A stretch of 64,000 nt of DNA from Gemmatimonadota bacterium (GTDB lineage Bacteria; Latescibacterota; UBA2968; GCA-2709665): contig JAPPJY010000016.1 in assembly GCA_028874335.1 (NCBI GenBank), forward strand, positions 186,001 to 250,000. The letters run 5' to 3'. Numbering within the stretch: position 1 is the stretch's first letter; each line of letters begins with the position of its first letter. Positions 35,578 to 44,841 of this stretch are shown one piece after another. The notes under the pieces are model-generated. The model did not search any database, was not told where the DNA came from, and saw only the letters and a program-made list of their open reading frames with translations. The translations under genes and the position numbers were made by a program.

Positions 35578-35765
35578 AGCCGCTCCCTGAGCCGTTGTCC
35601 TGAGCCTGCCGAAGGGTTGTCGAAGGGTCGGCGATGGTTGGAAAACGGCCCCGAGCGGTACAACCTGAGCCTGTTCAAGGGTATCGAATCACGGGCGCTT
35701 CGACAAGCTCAGCGTCCACATTTCAACATTTCGACAAGCTCAATGCAAGCCTGCTCAATGACCAC
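35578..35765. repeat. CTGAGC..GTCGAAGGG / TTCGACAAGCTCA repeat cluster
   Basis: At least five partial copies of the palindromic unit lie in both orientations in the 35558-35893 gap. No gene is visible. Confidence 0.65.
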
Positions 35766-35893
35766 GTTTCGCAAGACTCCCCACGAACACCGGTGCATCC
35801 GATCGGGATGAATCGGCAGGAGAATAGTGATGCGTTCTTGGGACAGTAGACAAGAGTCAAATCTGCCGGTTTGCTTGTCTCCCGTCGCGAATG

Positions 35894-36538
35894 CTACTGC
35901 GGTTCGTACGTATCGGACCCCTTTGTCGGAAGCGGCACGGCCCAGATGTTGCGGTAGGCGACGCAGTCGCCGTGGTCCTGCAGGCGCAGCGGCCCGGATG
36001 TTCCGACCGTCAAGCCGGAGGCGGATCCCGTGGGCCCTGAGATCTGCACGTTGTTCTGGATGACGATGCCGTTCTGGAGAACGGTGGCGCGGGCGTGTTC
36101 GGACACGTCACCGGATTCGTGCAGGCGCGGCGCCCGGAAGCAGATATCGTACGACTGCCATTCCATGGCCGGCCTGCATGCGTTCACCAGCGGGGCGGAC
36201 TCAAGGTAAAAGGCGCCGCAGTCGCCGGTGCCGGGGACGTTGACGTGCGAGGAGTCCAGAACCTGAATCTCGTAGAGGGCCTGCAAAAATACCCCGCTGT
36301 TGCCCTTGGCCTGTCCGGTGGCCTCGGGCATATCCGGACAGCGGAACTCCAGGTGAAGATAGAAATCGGTCAGGGGCTCGGTGTGGATGATGTCACCCGT
36401 CCGGGGCACGACGTGGAGGATACCGTCTTCCACGGTCCATCCGGGATCGCCACCGTCACGGGCGGTCCAGTTGCTGAGATCTCTGCCGTTGAACAGGATA
36501 AAGGCATTGGTTGGCGCCGCCAGTTGCAGTGTATCCAT
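35894..36538 (-). CDS. DUF1080 (3-keto-disaccharide hydrolase-like) protein
   Basis: The 214-residue concanavalin-like jelly-roll protein reads FILFNGRDLSNWTARDGG, WTVEDGILHV, FYLHLEFRCP and GNSGVFLQALYEIQVLDS, the signature of DUF1080. Family members hydrolyse 3-keto-glycosides. No signal peptide is seen. The ATG at 36538 follows AAAGGA; the open frame extends 83 codons upstream without coding character. It is divergent from the sialidase-like gene. Confidence 0.85.
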   Translation of the reverse strand: MDTLQLAAPTNAFILFNGRDLSNWTARDGGDPGWTVEDGILHVVPRTGDIIHTEPLTDFYLHLEFRCPDMPEATGQAKGNSGVFLQALYEIQVLDSSHVNVPGTGDCGAFYLESAPLVNACRPAMEWQSYDICFRAPRLHESGDVSEHARATVLQNGIVIQNNVQISGPTGSASGLTVGTSGPLRLQDHGDCVAYRNIWAVPLPTKGSDTYEPQ

Positions 36539-36770
36539 CGATAAGTCCTTTCTGAGTATAGGAGTCCGGACGGAAAGGGCGTGGAAATCTGTATGCCGCG
36601 TCCGGTATAGAATAATGCCGCCCGACACGGCGCACAAGACGGATTTGCGCTGGCAGGAGTTGTAAAATCCCGTTGTGGTGTATGTCCGTGTTTGCCAGTC
36701 GGGTGATCTGGTCGGAAGCGCCAACAACCGTTCGGAGTCGTAAATGTCATGGAAGATGGGAGTTCGAAAT

Positions 36771-37841
36771 ATGGAACACGTCGTCATCTGCAGGGAACAG
36801 GGGCGATACGCCGGGTGGCCGGCGAACTACGGGATCTGGTCGTGGGGAGACGAGATCGTCGTGGGCTTCACGCTGGGGTATCACAAGTCGGACGGCGGAT
36901 TTCACCGGCGCGACCGGGACCGGCCGTTCGAGACCATGCAGGCACGCAGTCTTGACGGCGGCCTGAACTGGATCGTCGAACCGATACCGATCGCCTCTCC
37001 GGAAGGCAAGGGTGTATCGGCGAACGAGCATGTGAACCGCTCGCTGGAGATTGAGATGGCGGCTGCGCTGCCGACAGGGCATCCCGACGGGATCGACTTC
37101 AGCCATCCGGATATCGCGCTGATGTGCGCCCGGACGGGACTTGCGGAAGGCGCGCGGTCGTGGTTCTACGTGTCTACCGACCGGTGCCGGTCATGGGACG
37201 GACCGTTCGGCCTGCCCATGTTCGGGTTGCCGGGCATCGCGGCGCGGACGGACTATCTGACAGACGGTACGGATACCTGCACGCTGTTCCTGACGTCGGC
37301 CAAATCCAACGGACGCGAGGGCAGGGTGTTCTGCGCGCGCACGGTGGATGGAGGGAGGACGTTCCACTTTCTGTCGTGGATCGGAGAGGAGCCCGAGGGT
37401 TTCGCCATCATGCCTGCCAGCGTCCGGCTTCCCGGAGGGCGCATCCTGGTGTCCGTGCGGTGCAGGGGAGGCGGCGGGAGCAGGGAAGGCAACTGGATTG
37501 ACCTGTACTGTTCGGACGACAACGCGGCAAGTTGGCGCTACCTCAACCGGCCGGTCGCCGAAACCGGAACCGGGGGCAATCCGCCCGCGATGATGCTTCT
37601 GGCTGACGGACGCCTGTGCCTGGTATACGGATATCGCGACGCACCCTCGGGGCTGCGGGCGGTATTGAGCGAAGACGAGGGGGCGAACTGGTCCGAGCCC
37701 GTTATCCTGAGGGATGACGGCGGTGACCACGACGTCGGGTATCCACGCGCGGTGCAGCGACCGGACGGCAAGGTCGTTTCCGTTTATTATTATGACGACG
37801 AACCCGACGGCGAGCGCTATATCGCCGCCACCATCTGGTAA
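36771..37841 (+). CDS. Sialidase/BNR-repeat-like protein
   Basis: The 356-residue predicted six-bladed propeller has several Asp-box motifs (SLDGGLNW, TVDGGRTF, SDDNAASW, SEDEGANW) at regular spacing, the hallmark of exo-sialidase-like proteins. The Arg triad of true sialidases cannot be confirmed. No signal peptide is seen. GGGAG lies 8-9 bases before the ATG at 36771. Confidence 0.8.
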   Translation: MEHVVICREQGRYAGWPANYGIWSWGDEIVVGFTLGYHKSDGGFHRRDRDRPFETMQARSLDGGLNWIVEPIPIASPEGKGVSANEHVNRSLEIEMAAALPTGHPDGIDFSHPDIALMCARTGLAEGARSWFYVSTDRCRSWDGPFGLPMFGLPGIAARTDYLTDGTDTCTLFLTSAKSNGREGRVFCARTVDGGRTFHFLSWIGEEPEGFAIMPASVRLPGGRILVSVRCRGGGGSREGNWIDLYCSDDNAASWRYLNRPVAETGTGGNPPAMMLLADGRLCLVYGYRDAPSGLRAVLSEDEGANWSEPVILRDDGGDHDVGYPRAVQRPDGKVVSVYYYDDEPDGERYIAATIW

Positions 37842-37990
37842 CGGGAACGCGAAGAGGGACCGGATTCCGCGACGATCCCGGGAAGAGAATTCCGATACGC
37901 CGTGCCGGTATCGGGGCTTGACATCCCGTATGCAGACCTTATTTTGAATGGACATTTTCAGGTAACACCAACTCACACGGAGGAGAGCAA

Positions 37991-38584
37991 ATGGCGGAAC
38001 TGCACAGTTCGTGGCATCGGGATTTCGACGTTTACGACCGTCTGGAGGAACTGGGGATCGATCTGGGATCCAGGGAGGACGCGTGTCCGGCGCCTCAGGG
38101 AAGGCGGATCTGCATGGCCACGTTTACACCTTCCGGTCTGGTGTTTACATCGGGCACAGGCGGTGGGGTCGGCGCAGTCACCAACGACGACGCGGACGTG
38201 GAAGCCGGTTTCGAGGCCGGCAGAGAGGCGGGCATTTCCCACGTGGTGACGCTGCATTGGGCGCTGGACCCGTACGGCACGCTGAATGACGTGTGGTATT
38301 GCGTAAAATGCATCGGGATGGTGAATTCCGCCGGCGGGGGATCCTTTTCGAAGTCGCCCCAGGTCGTGGACGGGTACAGCACGGTTTTCCACGATGTGTT
38401 CGGAGGACCGGGTTCCCGGTTCGGGGAAGACGGGATGGACGCGTCGCTGTCGGGATGGCACGCCCGGAGCGCGGTGGCGGGGTTCGACCTTCCGGGCCAT
38501 TGCAAGATCGAACCGGAGATGATTGTGCAGATCGATCCGGACCTGGCGCTCAGGATCATCCGGGAACGCGGCCCGCACGTATAG
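37991..38584 (+). CDS. RidA (YjgF/YER057c)-like protein
   Basis: The 197-residue protein has GLVFTSGTGGG, EAGREAGISHVVTLHWAL, VDGYSTVFHDVFG and ARSAVAGFDLPGHCKIEPEM. This follows the RidA order of a central helix, a catalytic ArgS region (HARSAVA) and a final strand with Glu. It is longer than canonical RidA (~130) by an N-terminal extension and an insertion. RidA enzymes deaminate reactive enamines. A strong terminator follows. Confidence 0.7.
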   Translation: MAELHSSWHRDFDVYDRLEELGIDLGSREDACPAPQGRRICMATFTPSGLVFTSGTGGGVGAVTNDDADVEAGFEAGREAGISHVVTLHWALDPYGTLNDVWYCVKCIGMVNSAGGGSFSKSPQVVDGYSTVFHDVFGGPGSRFGEDGMDASLSGWHARSAVAGFDLPGHCKIEPEMIVQIDPDLALRIIRERGPHV

Positions 38585-38605
38585 TACGGAGTAGAGTGGC
38601 GACAG

Positions 38606-38640
38606 AAAAACGGGGGCGAGATCAATCGCCCCCGTTTTTA
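38606..38640 (+). terminator. Rho-independent terminator
   Basis: ACGGGGGCGA and TCGCCCCCGT form a 10-bp stem around a 6-base loop with A-run and T-run flanks, 21 bases after the RidA-like stop. It could act in both directions. Confidence 0.88.
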
Positions 38641-38667
38641 TTTAGTTGAGAGGAACACCGGAGAGGC

Positions 38668-38771
38668 GGGCGCCCACAAGGGACGCCCCTACAATCGCAA
38701 CGTCGGTGCGGGTCCCAGAGAGTTTAATTCGTGGGTGTCCGGTTGTGTAGGGGCGTCCCTTGTGGGCGCCC
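38668..38771. repeat. 104-bp element with 26-bp perfect inverted ends, copy L
   Basis: The element starts GGGCGCCCACAAGGG and ends with its exact inverse. The core includes GAGAGTTTAATTCGTG. The same-orientation sibling is at 39366-39469. The brnA stop codon and last codons lie inside it. Confidence 0.85.
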
Positions 38772-38993
38772 GGACACCTGCTTCAGTTTTTCCGCGATCC
38801 AGAATTTGATGATCGACTGCCGCGTTACACCCAGACGCCCGGCTTCCCTGTCCAGAGATTGAACCATCCAGATGGGGAAATCGACGTTTACCCGCTTCGG
38901 TTCCTGGGCAGGCCTTCTCGCCCGATCCAGGTCGAGATAACCGGTTATATCTTCTCCGCGGTCGAATTTTTCGTCAAGCTCCTTCGCTTTCAT
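38724..38993 (-). CDS. brnA: BrnA-like antitoxin (ribbon-helix-helix)
   Basis: In this 89-residue protein RVNVDFPIWMVQSLDREAGRLG is the RHH fold (strand, then two helices), followed by VTRQSIIKFWIAEKLK. It would neutralise BrnT and autoregulate the operon. The last ~17 residues (from about VSGRPQGTP) are encoded by the 104-bp repeat element, so the original C-terminus was probably replaced by its insertion. It overlaps brnT by 20 bases. Confidence 0.85.
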   Translation of the reverse strand: MKAKELDEKFDRGEDITGYLDLDRARRPAQEPKRVNVDFPIWMVQSLDREAGRLGVTRQSIIKFWIAEKLKQVSGRPQGTPLHNRTPTN

Positions 38994-39249
38994 AGATTTC
39001 GATCTCCTCCTTTCTGGACCGGCGGACGGAAATGATCCGGACCCTCTCCGCTCGATACGTCACAATGCCGGACCAGTGCGTCCCCCTGTACCTGCCGATC
39101 ACCAGAAACCTGGGTTCGTCTACAGCCCGAGCCGGTATCTCAATCAGCTCGGAATCCTCCCAGATCTGTTGGGCTTCAATGAAATCGATGCCGTGTTTTT
39201 CCTTGTTTTTCACGCTCTTCCAGTCGTCGAATTCGAACTCCATTGACAC
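38974..39249 (-). CDS. brnT: BrnT-like RNase toxin
   Basis: The 91-residue protein reads FEFDDWKSVKNKEKHGIDF, the conserved BrnT N-terminus (xxWDxxKxxxNxxKHGxxF), then RYRGTHWSGIVTYRAERVRIISVRRSR with the catalytic-region Arg pair. BrnT folds like RelE and cleaves mRNA. The frame opens at a GTG; an ATG two codons on (39243) is equally likely. The order toxin then antitoxin is standard for BrnTA. Confidence 0.88.
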   Translation of the reverse strand: MSMEFEFDDWKSVKNKEKHGIDFIEAQQIWEDSELIEIPARAVDEPRFLVIGRYRGTHWSGIVTYRAERVRIISVRRSRKEEIEIYESEGA

Positions 39250-39269
39250 GGTCCGTCTATTTGGCCTTT

Positions 39270-39360
39270 ATCGGGTATTCGATTCTGCGGAATCTTGTAA
39301 AATATATACAATAATAATATAATTTCAATATAATAATTATACTGTTTTTATATTTTACGC
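39270..39360 (-). promoter_or_regulatory. AT-rich promoter/operator region of brnTA
   Basis: About 65 bases of nearly pure A/T contain, on the minus strand, TTGAAA and TATATT separated by 16 bases, plus overlapping TATAAT-like boxes. This is the expected site for BrnA autorepression. Confidence 0.5.
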
Positions 39361-39365
39361 AAAGC

Positions 39366-39469
39366 GGGCGCCCACAAGGGACGCCCCTACAATTGCAATG
39401 TCGGTACGGATCCAAGAGAGTTCAATTCGTGGATGTCCGGTTGTGTAGGGGCGTCCCTTGTGGGCGCCC
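39366..39469. repeat. 104-bp element with 26-bp perfect inverted ends, copy R
   Basis: The same length and orientation as 38668-38771, with a few base differences in the core. The two copies bracket brnTA and its promoter. Confidence 0.85.
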
Positions 39470-39506
39470 GGCCACCGCGTTACCTCCACCTATACCCTCT
39501 CCCCTC

Positions 39507-40577
39507 TCACCGCCTTGTGTACCTTTCCTCATCGCCCGGTTCAACCGTGTCTTCCGCCATGGACACGTTCAGCCGGTCCGCGCAGTCCGTCAACCCATCC
39601 ACGATAGGGCCCGGAACGTCGAATCCCTCGCGCAGGCGTTGCGCGCGGGTGCGGTGTTCGAAGTCGCCGGGCACGAGGACCTCATCGAAACCGGGGGCCG
39701 GTGGGATGGCTTTGATCATGTCCAGGAAGGCGCGGATTCCCCGCTGGTATGACTCCAGCGGCGTGAAGGAACTGACGCGTATCACCTGCATGAACGCGCC
39801 TGAAAGTGTACCCTCTTCCACTTCCGGAACGCCCGACAATCCGCTCAGCAGGCAGGTCAGCAGCAGGAGCCCGGAGCCCTTGTGCGCCCCGAACGGCAGG
39901 AGATATCCGCCGTCGTAGAAGTCCAGCGGGTCCGTGCTGGGCTTGCCGTGTTTGTCCAGGATGTATCCTTCCGGAATGGACGACTTCTCGGCGCGGGCAA
40001 CCTGGAGTTTGCCTTCCGCCACGACGCTCGTGGCGATGTCCAGGATGAACGGTGCGGCGTCTCCCGTGGGCACGCCGAAGGCGATCGGATTCGTCCCGAG
40101 AGGGCCGCGGGTTGCGCCGTACGGCGCGACGGCGTCCACCGTCCCCACGCCGATGGTGATGATGGCGATGCATCCGGCGCGAGCGGCGATCTCGGCGTAC
40201 TCGCCGAGCCGTCCGAAGTGGCCCACGCGCCTGAAACTGATGCAGCACACCCCCGACCGGGCGGCGTTGTCGATGGCGAGGTCAATGGCGTTTCGCGCGG
40301 TATAGATGCCCATCCCGTTGTGGCCGTCCACAATCATCGTGTTCCCGCCCCGTTGGACAATCTCGGGTTCCGCCGCCGGCACGATGGAGCCCCCCTCGAT
40401 ACCGTTGAGATACGTCGGTATACGCAGCACGCCATGGGAATCGTGGCCACACAGGTTGGCACCGACCAGGATTTCGGAAACGGTTTCCGCCACGTGGCGC
40501 GGGGCGCCGGCAGCCGCCAGCAGATTGCGGGAGATGGCGTGCGCGTGCGCGGGGCGGAAGCGTTGTGTGGTGGACAT
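39507..40577 (-). CDS. Ldh2-family (malate/L-lactate/ureidoglycolate) dehydrogenase
   Basis: The 356-residue NAD(P)-dependent dehydrogenase has GHDSHGVLRIPTYL with the catalytic His, the cofactor segment IAIITIGVGTVDAVAPYGA, GTNPIAFGVP and AHKGSGLLLLTCLLSG. The substrate could be malate, sulfolactate, ureidoglycolate or a sugar acid. The ATG at 40577 gives the normal length; the open frame extends 17 codons upstream. A second family member is at 47274. Confidence 0.88.
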   Translation of the reverse strand: MSTTQRFRPAHAHAISRNLLAAAGAPRHVAETVSEILVGANLCGHDSHGVLRIPTYLNGIEGGSIVPAAEPEIVQRGGNTMIVDGHNGMGIYTARNAIDLAIDNAARSGVCCISFRRVGHFGRLGEYAEIAARAGCIAIITIGVGTVDAVAPYGATRGPLGTNPIAFGVPTGDAAPFILDIATSVVAEGKLQVARAEKSSIPEGYILDKHGKPSTDPLDFYDGGYLLPFGAHKGSGLLLLTCLLSGLSGVPEVEEGTLSGAFMQVIRVSSFTPLESYQRGIRAFLDMIKAIPPAPGFDEVLVPGDFEHRTRAQRLREGFDVPGPIVDGLTDCADRLNVSMAEDTVEPGDEERYTRR

Positions 40578-40917
40578 GGTCTGCGCTCCGGGAAGGACAT
40601 GGGCTGCCAGGACGAACGGCAGGGGCATATTGGATTCGCGCTACGGTTCTTTGCATACGGATGAACGCGTGCGGCGTTTCGTCAATTTAGCAAATCAGAC
40701 GGGCAGTTTCCATTAGAACGAACGGGGCGCGATGGGACGCGTGATCGCAGGTTTTCGCAGGGCGACCGGCCGGTCGCCCCTACAGATGCAATGAAGGCAC
40801 GGGCAGGCGCAGGGGTTGCGAACCCTGACTGCGGGGGATATATTGGGGTCGCTCGTCCGTCCCTTGCGACGGTTGAGCGAATTTTTGCCTTTCCGCATAT
40901 CGATCAGGAGGTCTGCC

Positions 40918-41922
40918 ATGAAAGTACTCGTTACCGGCGCGGCGGGTCAGGTGGGGTGCCGGCTGGTACGTCAGCTTCTGGACCTGAACCTGGAAGTCCG
41001 GGGCTCCGTTTTACCCGACGATCCATGTCTGAGCCGGTTGGACGGTCTGGACGTGGAGCTCGTGGAAGGGGACCTGACGGACGGAGAGTTCACGACGAAA
41101 GTTGTCTCGGGGACGGACGCCGTGATCCACACGGCCAACCTGGTAGGGCCCCATTTCGAGATCAACACGCAGATCAACCTGGAGGTGTCGCGGGCGTGCG
41201 GGCGGTTCGCGGACAGCCTGGAGCGTTACGTGTACGTGAGCTCGTCCGGCGTGTTTCCGAATAACGGCGAGAACATCGCCTGCGCCTACCATCCCGTGGA
41301 CGAACTCCATCCCAAGCGGCCCGATAACGAGTATTCCCTGTCCAAATACATCGGGGAACTGATGGCCGAACGGACGTCCCGTGAGACCGGGCTGCGGATT
41401 TCCATCGTACGGCCCAGCCACGTGCTGTCCGGCAGCGCGATTTTCGATCAGTTCACGGTAGGAAGGGTCTGCGCGATATTGAAAGCGGGACAGGCGGGGC
41501 CGGGTACGGAAATGTATATGCACGACGGCACCGAACTGTGGCACGAGGTCGAGGCGCGGGCCGAAGATCCCGATCAGCCCTGCGCCGCCCGGGACGAAGC
41601 CGGGCGGCCCTGGTACTATCAGCCGAACGACGCGCGGGATATCGCGCATTGCATCGTGTGCGCGTTGCGGTCTCCGGATGCGGTAGGCGAGTCGTTCAAC
41701 GGCGGCGCACCCGCCCCCTTCACGTATCCCGAGGGCGCGCGGCTGCTCGGGGAATTCAGGAGACGGGAACCCCTGGAGGTGACGGTACCGGTGCGCTGGA
41801 TGTACGATCACGACATCACGAAAGCGAAATCGCTGATCGGCTACCGTCCCAGGGGAGACTTGGAGACGATGATGGCGTCGGCGGCTGCCTTCGAGGCGGG
41901 CGAGCCCGACTACCGGTGGTGA
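40918..41922 (+). CDS. NAD-dependent epimerase/dehydratase (extended SDR)
   Basis: The 334-residue protein has KVLVTGAAGQVGCRLV (GxxGxxG), VYVSSSGVF and YSLSKYIGE with the catalytic Tyr/Lys. AGGAGG lies just before the ATG at 40918. It acts on sugar nucleotides or hydroxy-steroid-like substrates; which is unknown. Confidence 0.9.
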   Translation: MKVLVTGAAGQVGCRLVRQLLDLNLEVRGSVLPDDPCLSRLDGLDVELVEGDLTDGEFTTKVVSGTDAVIHTANLVGPHFEINTQINLEVSRACGRFADSLERYVYVSSSGVFPNNGENIACAYHPVDELHPKRPDNEYSLSKYIGELMAERTSRETGLRISIVRPSHVLSGSAIFDQFTVGRVCAILKAGQAGPGTEMYMHDGTELWHEVEARAEDPDQPCAARDEAGRPWYYQPNDARDIAHCIVCALRSPDAVGESFNGGAPAPFTYPEGARLLGEFRRREPLEVTVPVRWMYDHDITKAKSLIGYRPRGDLETMMASAAAFEAGEPDYRW

Positions 41923-42003
41923 GAGACCGCGTTGGAATGAAGTCGGCGCGCCGAAGGGAGAATGACGCTCTCGAAAGGCCGGGTCGGTTTTACGTTTCGT
42001 GGA

Positions 42004-42762
42004 TCAGGATGCCGGCGCGGGCGCGCCGAGGATGATGAGATTGCGGTTGGTGATGCGCTGATCGATGGCCGTGATCTTGTAGGCCCCGTACCGGCCTGCA
42101 ATCACGCCAACGGCCGCCGTGTATCGCGCGTCGTCGTCCAGGTGGTTGATGCGTCGCAGGTAGAGCCGGTCCCGGATGCAGCAGGGCATGGCCGCGAAAC
42201 ACGCGTTCGCCGCGCCCGCCATCTCCAGGGCATCCCGGGTGCCTTCATTGCAGGCATGGATGCAAATGACGTAGGACCGCGGGCCGAGATCCACGTCATT
42301 GAAGTCCCTTTCGATGTACTCGACGTTCTCCATGGGCATGGCCTGTTCGCGCACGATCTCCAGGTAGTGATCGAAGGCCGGCCGGCGTTCCCGGTCCACG
42401 CAGACCACGCGAAGCGTGGGAAACCGCCAGGCCAGCAGGATGCCCAGCAGACCGTGGCCGCAGGCCAGGTCGTATATCGTCTCCACGTTGCCCTCGCGCC
42501 ACTGTTCGTAGATGGCCTGTCCGATGCGCCGGTATGCCTCGAAGGTTTCGAAGAGTTCTTTCACGCGCAGATATTTCGGGTGACGATCCACAATTCCCGA
42601 TATGAACGCGGAAAGCGACTCGCTCCGGCCGGTCTCCGCCACGTACGTGAGGAGTAGGTCCAGCCGTTCCTTGTCAAGGTCCCGTACCATGACGTTTGGA
42701 TTCATTGGAAAACGGTCCAGCATATCGGGTTGCCAGACAGCGTCGTATTTTTCTTTCGCCAT
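42004..42762 (-). CDS. SAM-dependent methyltransferase-like protein
   Basis: In this 252-residue protein TIYDLACGHGLLGILLAW is motif I, VVCVDRERRPAFDHYL the acidic strand and VICIHACNEGTRDALEMA a later motif with conserved His/Cys. The ending resembles METTL25/methyltransferase_32-like families that carry a CHAC-like motif. The start is the ATG at 42762 (MAKEKYDAVW); the open frame extends far upstream antisense to the amidohydrolase, which I reject. Confidence 0.75.
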   Translation of the reverse strand: MAKEKYDAVWQPDMLDRFPMNPNVMVRDLDKERLDLLLTYVAETGRSESLSAFISGIVDRHPKYLRVKELFETFEAYRRIGQAIYEQWREGNVETIYDLACGHGLLGILLAWRFPTLRVVCVDRERRPAFDHYLEIVREQAMPMENVEYIERDFNDVDLGPRSYVICIHACNEGTRDALEMAGAANACFAAMPCCIRDRLYLRRINHLDDDARYTAAVGVIAGRYGAYKITAIDQRITNRNLIILGAPAPAS

Positions 42763-42906
42763 AACGTAGTCCGTGCGACGGGATTCAGGTTCTTTCGGAA
42801 CGGACAAATATAGCCAATCCGTGCGCGTCACGCAAAGCGGGCGGAGCGGTCGACCGGGGTCGCGGATATCACACGACTCATGGAGAACACGGAGCGGGGT
42901 GCATCC

Positions 42907-43767
42907 ATGGCAGAACAGGAATCCACCCACCGGATCGTCGACGCGCACATCCACGTCTGGACCGATGACTTTGCGCGCTACCCGCTTTCCCCCAGGGTCA
43001 AAGTAGAAGACCTCTGGCATCCCACCTTCACGCCGGACGAGTACTTCAGCTACAGCCGGTCGGTGGGCAACGTGCGCATCAATCTGGTACAGATGACCTG
43101 GTATGACTACGATCACAGCTACATCCTCGACCTCATCGCCGGCGATCCGGAGACGTTCGCGGGCACCGGTATGATCAGTCTGGACGACCCGGAGCCGGAC
43201 AGGACCATGCTTGAACTCTCGCGGCAGGGCTGTTTCGCCTTTCGCGAACCGCCCTCAGCGTTGGATCACCCGGCATTCGAAAAGATGTTCGCCGCCGGCG
43301 CGGAACACGAGCTCGCACTCAGCTTCAATATGCAGGTCGATCTGCTGCCCGGTCTGGACCGGCTATGCGCCCGTTTTCCGGATACGCCGGTCATTCTCGA
43401 CCACGTTTGCCACGTGGGCATCCGGGAGGCAGACTACAGCCAAGAAGACCTGGAAGCGCTGCTCCGGTTTGCCAGGCACGAGAAAGTGATGGTCAAGATC
43501 GGTCCGCTTCAGGCGCTGTGCTCACGCCGCGCGCCCTACCTGGACGTCCTGCCGCTGATCCGGCGGGTGGTCGAAGCGTACGGCGCCCATCGCTGCATGT
43601 GGGAATCCGACAGCGGCGGACCCATTGAGATGGAGGACCCGATGACCGACTACCCCGCCGCCGTGGCCCTGATCCGGGACCACGGGAGTTTCCTCAGCCC
43701 CGCCGAGAAAGACGCCATTCTTTGGGGCACGGCGCAGCGCTTCTTTTTCCGCAATCTCAACGGCTGA
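42907..43767 (+). CDS. Amidohydrolase_2 family metal-dependent hydrolase
   Basis: The 286-residue protein (from MAEQES; a start nine codons earlier is possible) begins with IVDAHIHVW, the HxH metal site. VILDHVCHVGI supplies a later His and MWESDSGGPIE the final Asp region. This order matches TIM-barrel lactonases/decarboxylases such as 2-pyrone-4,6-dicarboxylate lactonase. The next gene follows closely, so they are probably cotranscribed. Confidence 0.86.
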   Translation: MAEQESTHRIVDAHIHVWTDDFARYPLSPRVKVEDLWHPTFTPDEYFSYSRSVGNVRINLVQMTWYDYDHSYILDLIAGDPETFAGTGMISLDDPEPDRTMLELSRQGCFAFREPPSALDHPAFEKMFAAGAEHELALSFNMQVDLLPGLDRLCARFPDTPVILDHVCHVGIREADYSQEDLEALLRFARHEKVMVKIGPLQALCSRRAPYLDVLPLIRRVVEAYGAHRCMWESDSGGPIEMEDPMTDYPAAVALIRDHGSFLSPAEKDAILWGTAQRFFFRNLNG

Positions 43768-43816
43768 CTTGATCGCACGCGAATTCACTCAATCGTATCT
43801 GACCGGAGGACTGGCT

Positions 43817-44824
43817 TTGAATCCATTCAATGATTCAACGGACATCGCGGAAGACGGACTTCTGCTCCGAGAACGCATGCAAGAGGACGGGTACCTCTTC
43901 ATCCAGGGCCTGTTGCCCGCAGAGATCCTGGAGTCACTGCGATCGGCGTTCCTCGAGACTGCCCGTGAAGCCGGATGGGCGAGGAAAGACACGCCGCCGG
44001 AGGACGGTATCGCGGACCTGAACGGTTTCTGCGTCGAGCCCGAGCCGGCCTACATGGACGTGTACGCGGAAATGTACAGCATAGAAGCGTTTCACGCGCT
44101 CCAGCATCATCCGAATATCGTCAAGCTTCTCGAGCGCATGGCCGGCGAGCCGATTCTGCCTCATTCGCGCATCATCGCGAGGACGATCTTTCCTCAACGG
44201 GAGGCCTATACGACCCCCGCCCACCAGGACTTCATCCCCATCCAGGGGACAGCCGAAACGTATACCGCCTGGATTCCCCTCAGCGATCTGCCGCCCGCGA
44301 TGGGCGGTCTGCAGGTCGCGGCAGGTTCTCATCGCAAGGGCGTGTACGACTTCAAGCCGGCCATGGGAGCCGGCGGAATTGAGATTACCGATCCCCTCGA
44401 AGGCGCCTGGGTCAACAGTCCGTTCGATCAGGGCGACGTCCTCTTTTTTCACAGCATGCTCGTACATAAGGGCCTTCCGAACCGCTCCGACCGGCTCCGC
44501 ATGTCCATCGACGCGCGATATCAGAGGACCAGCGATCCCATCGCGCCGGGCAGCATCCTCCCCCACAGCCAGCCGAACACCTGGGAGAACATCTATCGGG
44601 GCTGGAAGGACGAATCGCTGAAGTACTACTGGGTGAAATACGAACTGGAGATCAGGGAATACGACAACAAGTACCACGACATGCGGGACCGGATGGCTTT
44701 CGACATGGCCGAGGCGGGAGACGAGACGGCCATCTCCGCCCTCCAGCGCATCATCGCGCGGCACAACGACCCGGAGATGAGGGAAAGGGCGGCCGAACTG
44801 CTGGCCCGGTTCGAGGGGGACTGA
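43817..44824 (+). CDS. Phytanoyl-CoA dioxygenase (PhyH) family protein
   Basis: The 335-residue Fe(II)/2-oxoglutarate oxygenase has TTPAHQDFIPIQG as the iron HxD, FFHSMLVHKGLPNRS as the distal His and RLRMSIDARYQ as the 2-oxoglutarate Arg. I prefer the TTG at 43817 because GGAGGA precedes it; the frame is open to a TTG at 43769. The C-terminal ~50 residues (AISALQRIIARHNDPEMRER) look like one HEAT-type helix pair. Compare the longer HEAT array at 59452. Confidence 0.87.
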   Translation: MNPFNDSTDIAEDGLLLRERMQEDGYLFIQGLLPAEILESLRSAFLETAREAGWARKDTPPEDGIADLNGFCVEPEPAYMDVYAEMYSIEAFHALQHHPNIVKLLERMAGEPILPHSRIIARTIFPQREAYTTPAHQDFIPIQGTAETYTAWIPLSDLPPAMGGLQVAAGSHRKGVYDFKPAMGAGGIEITDPLEGAWVNSPFDQGDVLFFHSMLVHKGLPNRSDRLRMSIDARYQRTSDPIAPGSILPHSQPNTWENIYRGWKDESLKYYWVKYELEIREYDNKYHDMRDRMAFDMAEAGDETAISALQRIIARHNDPEMRERAAELLARFEGD

Positions 44825-44841
44825 GTGACCGGCCGCGGACG

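Noticed and set aside
42763..43116. 118-codon upstream extension of the methyltransferase frame
   Set aside because: It is antisense to the amidohydrolase N-terminus. Methyltransferase-like sequence begins at MAKEKYDAVW.
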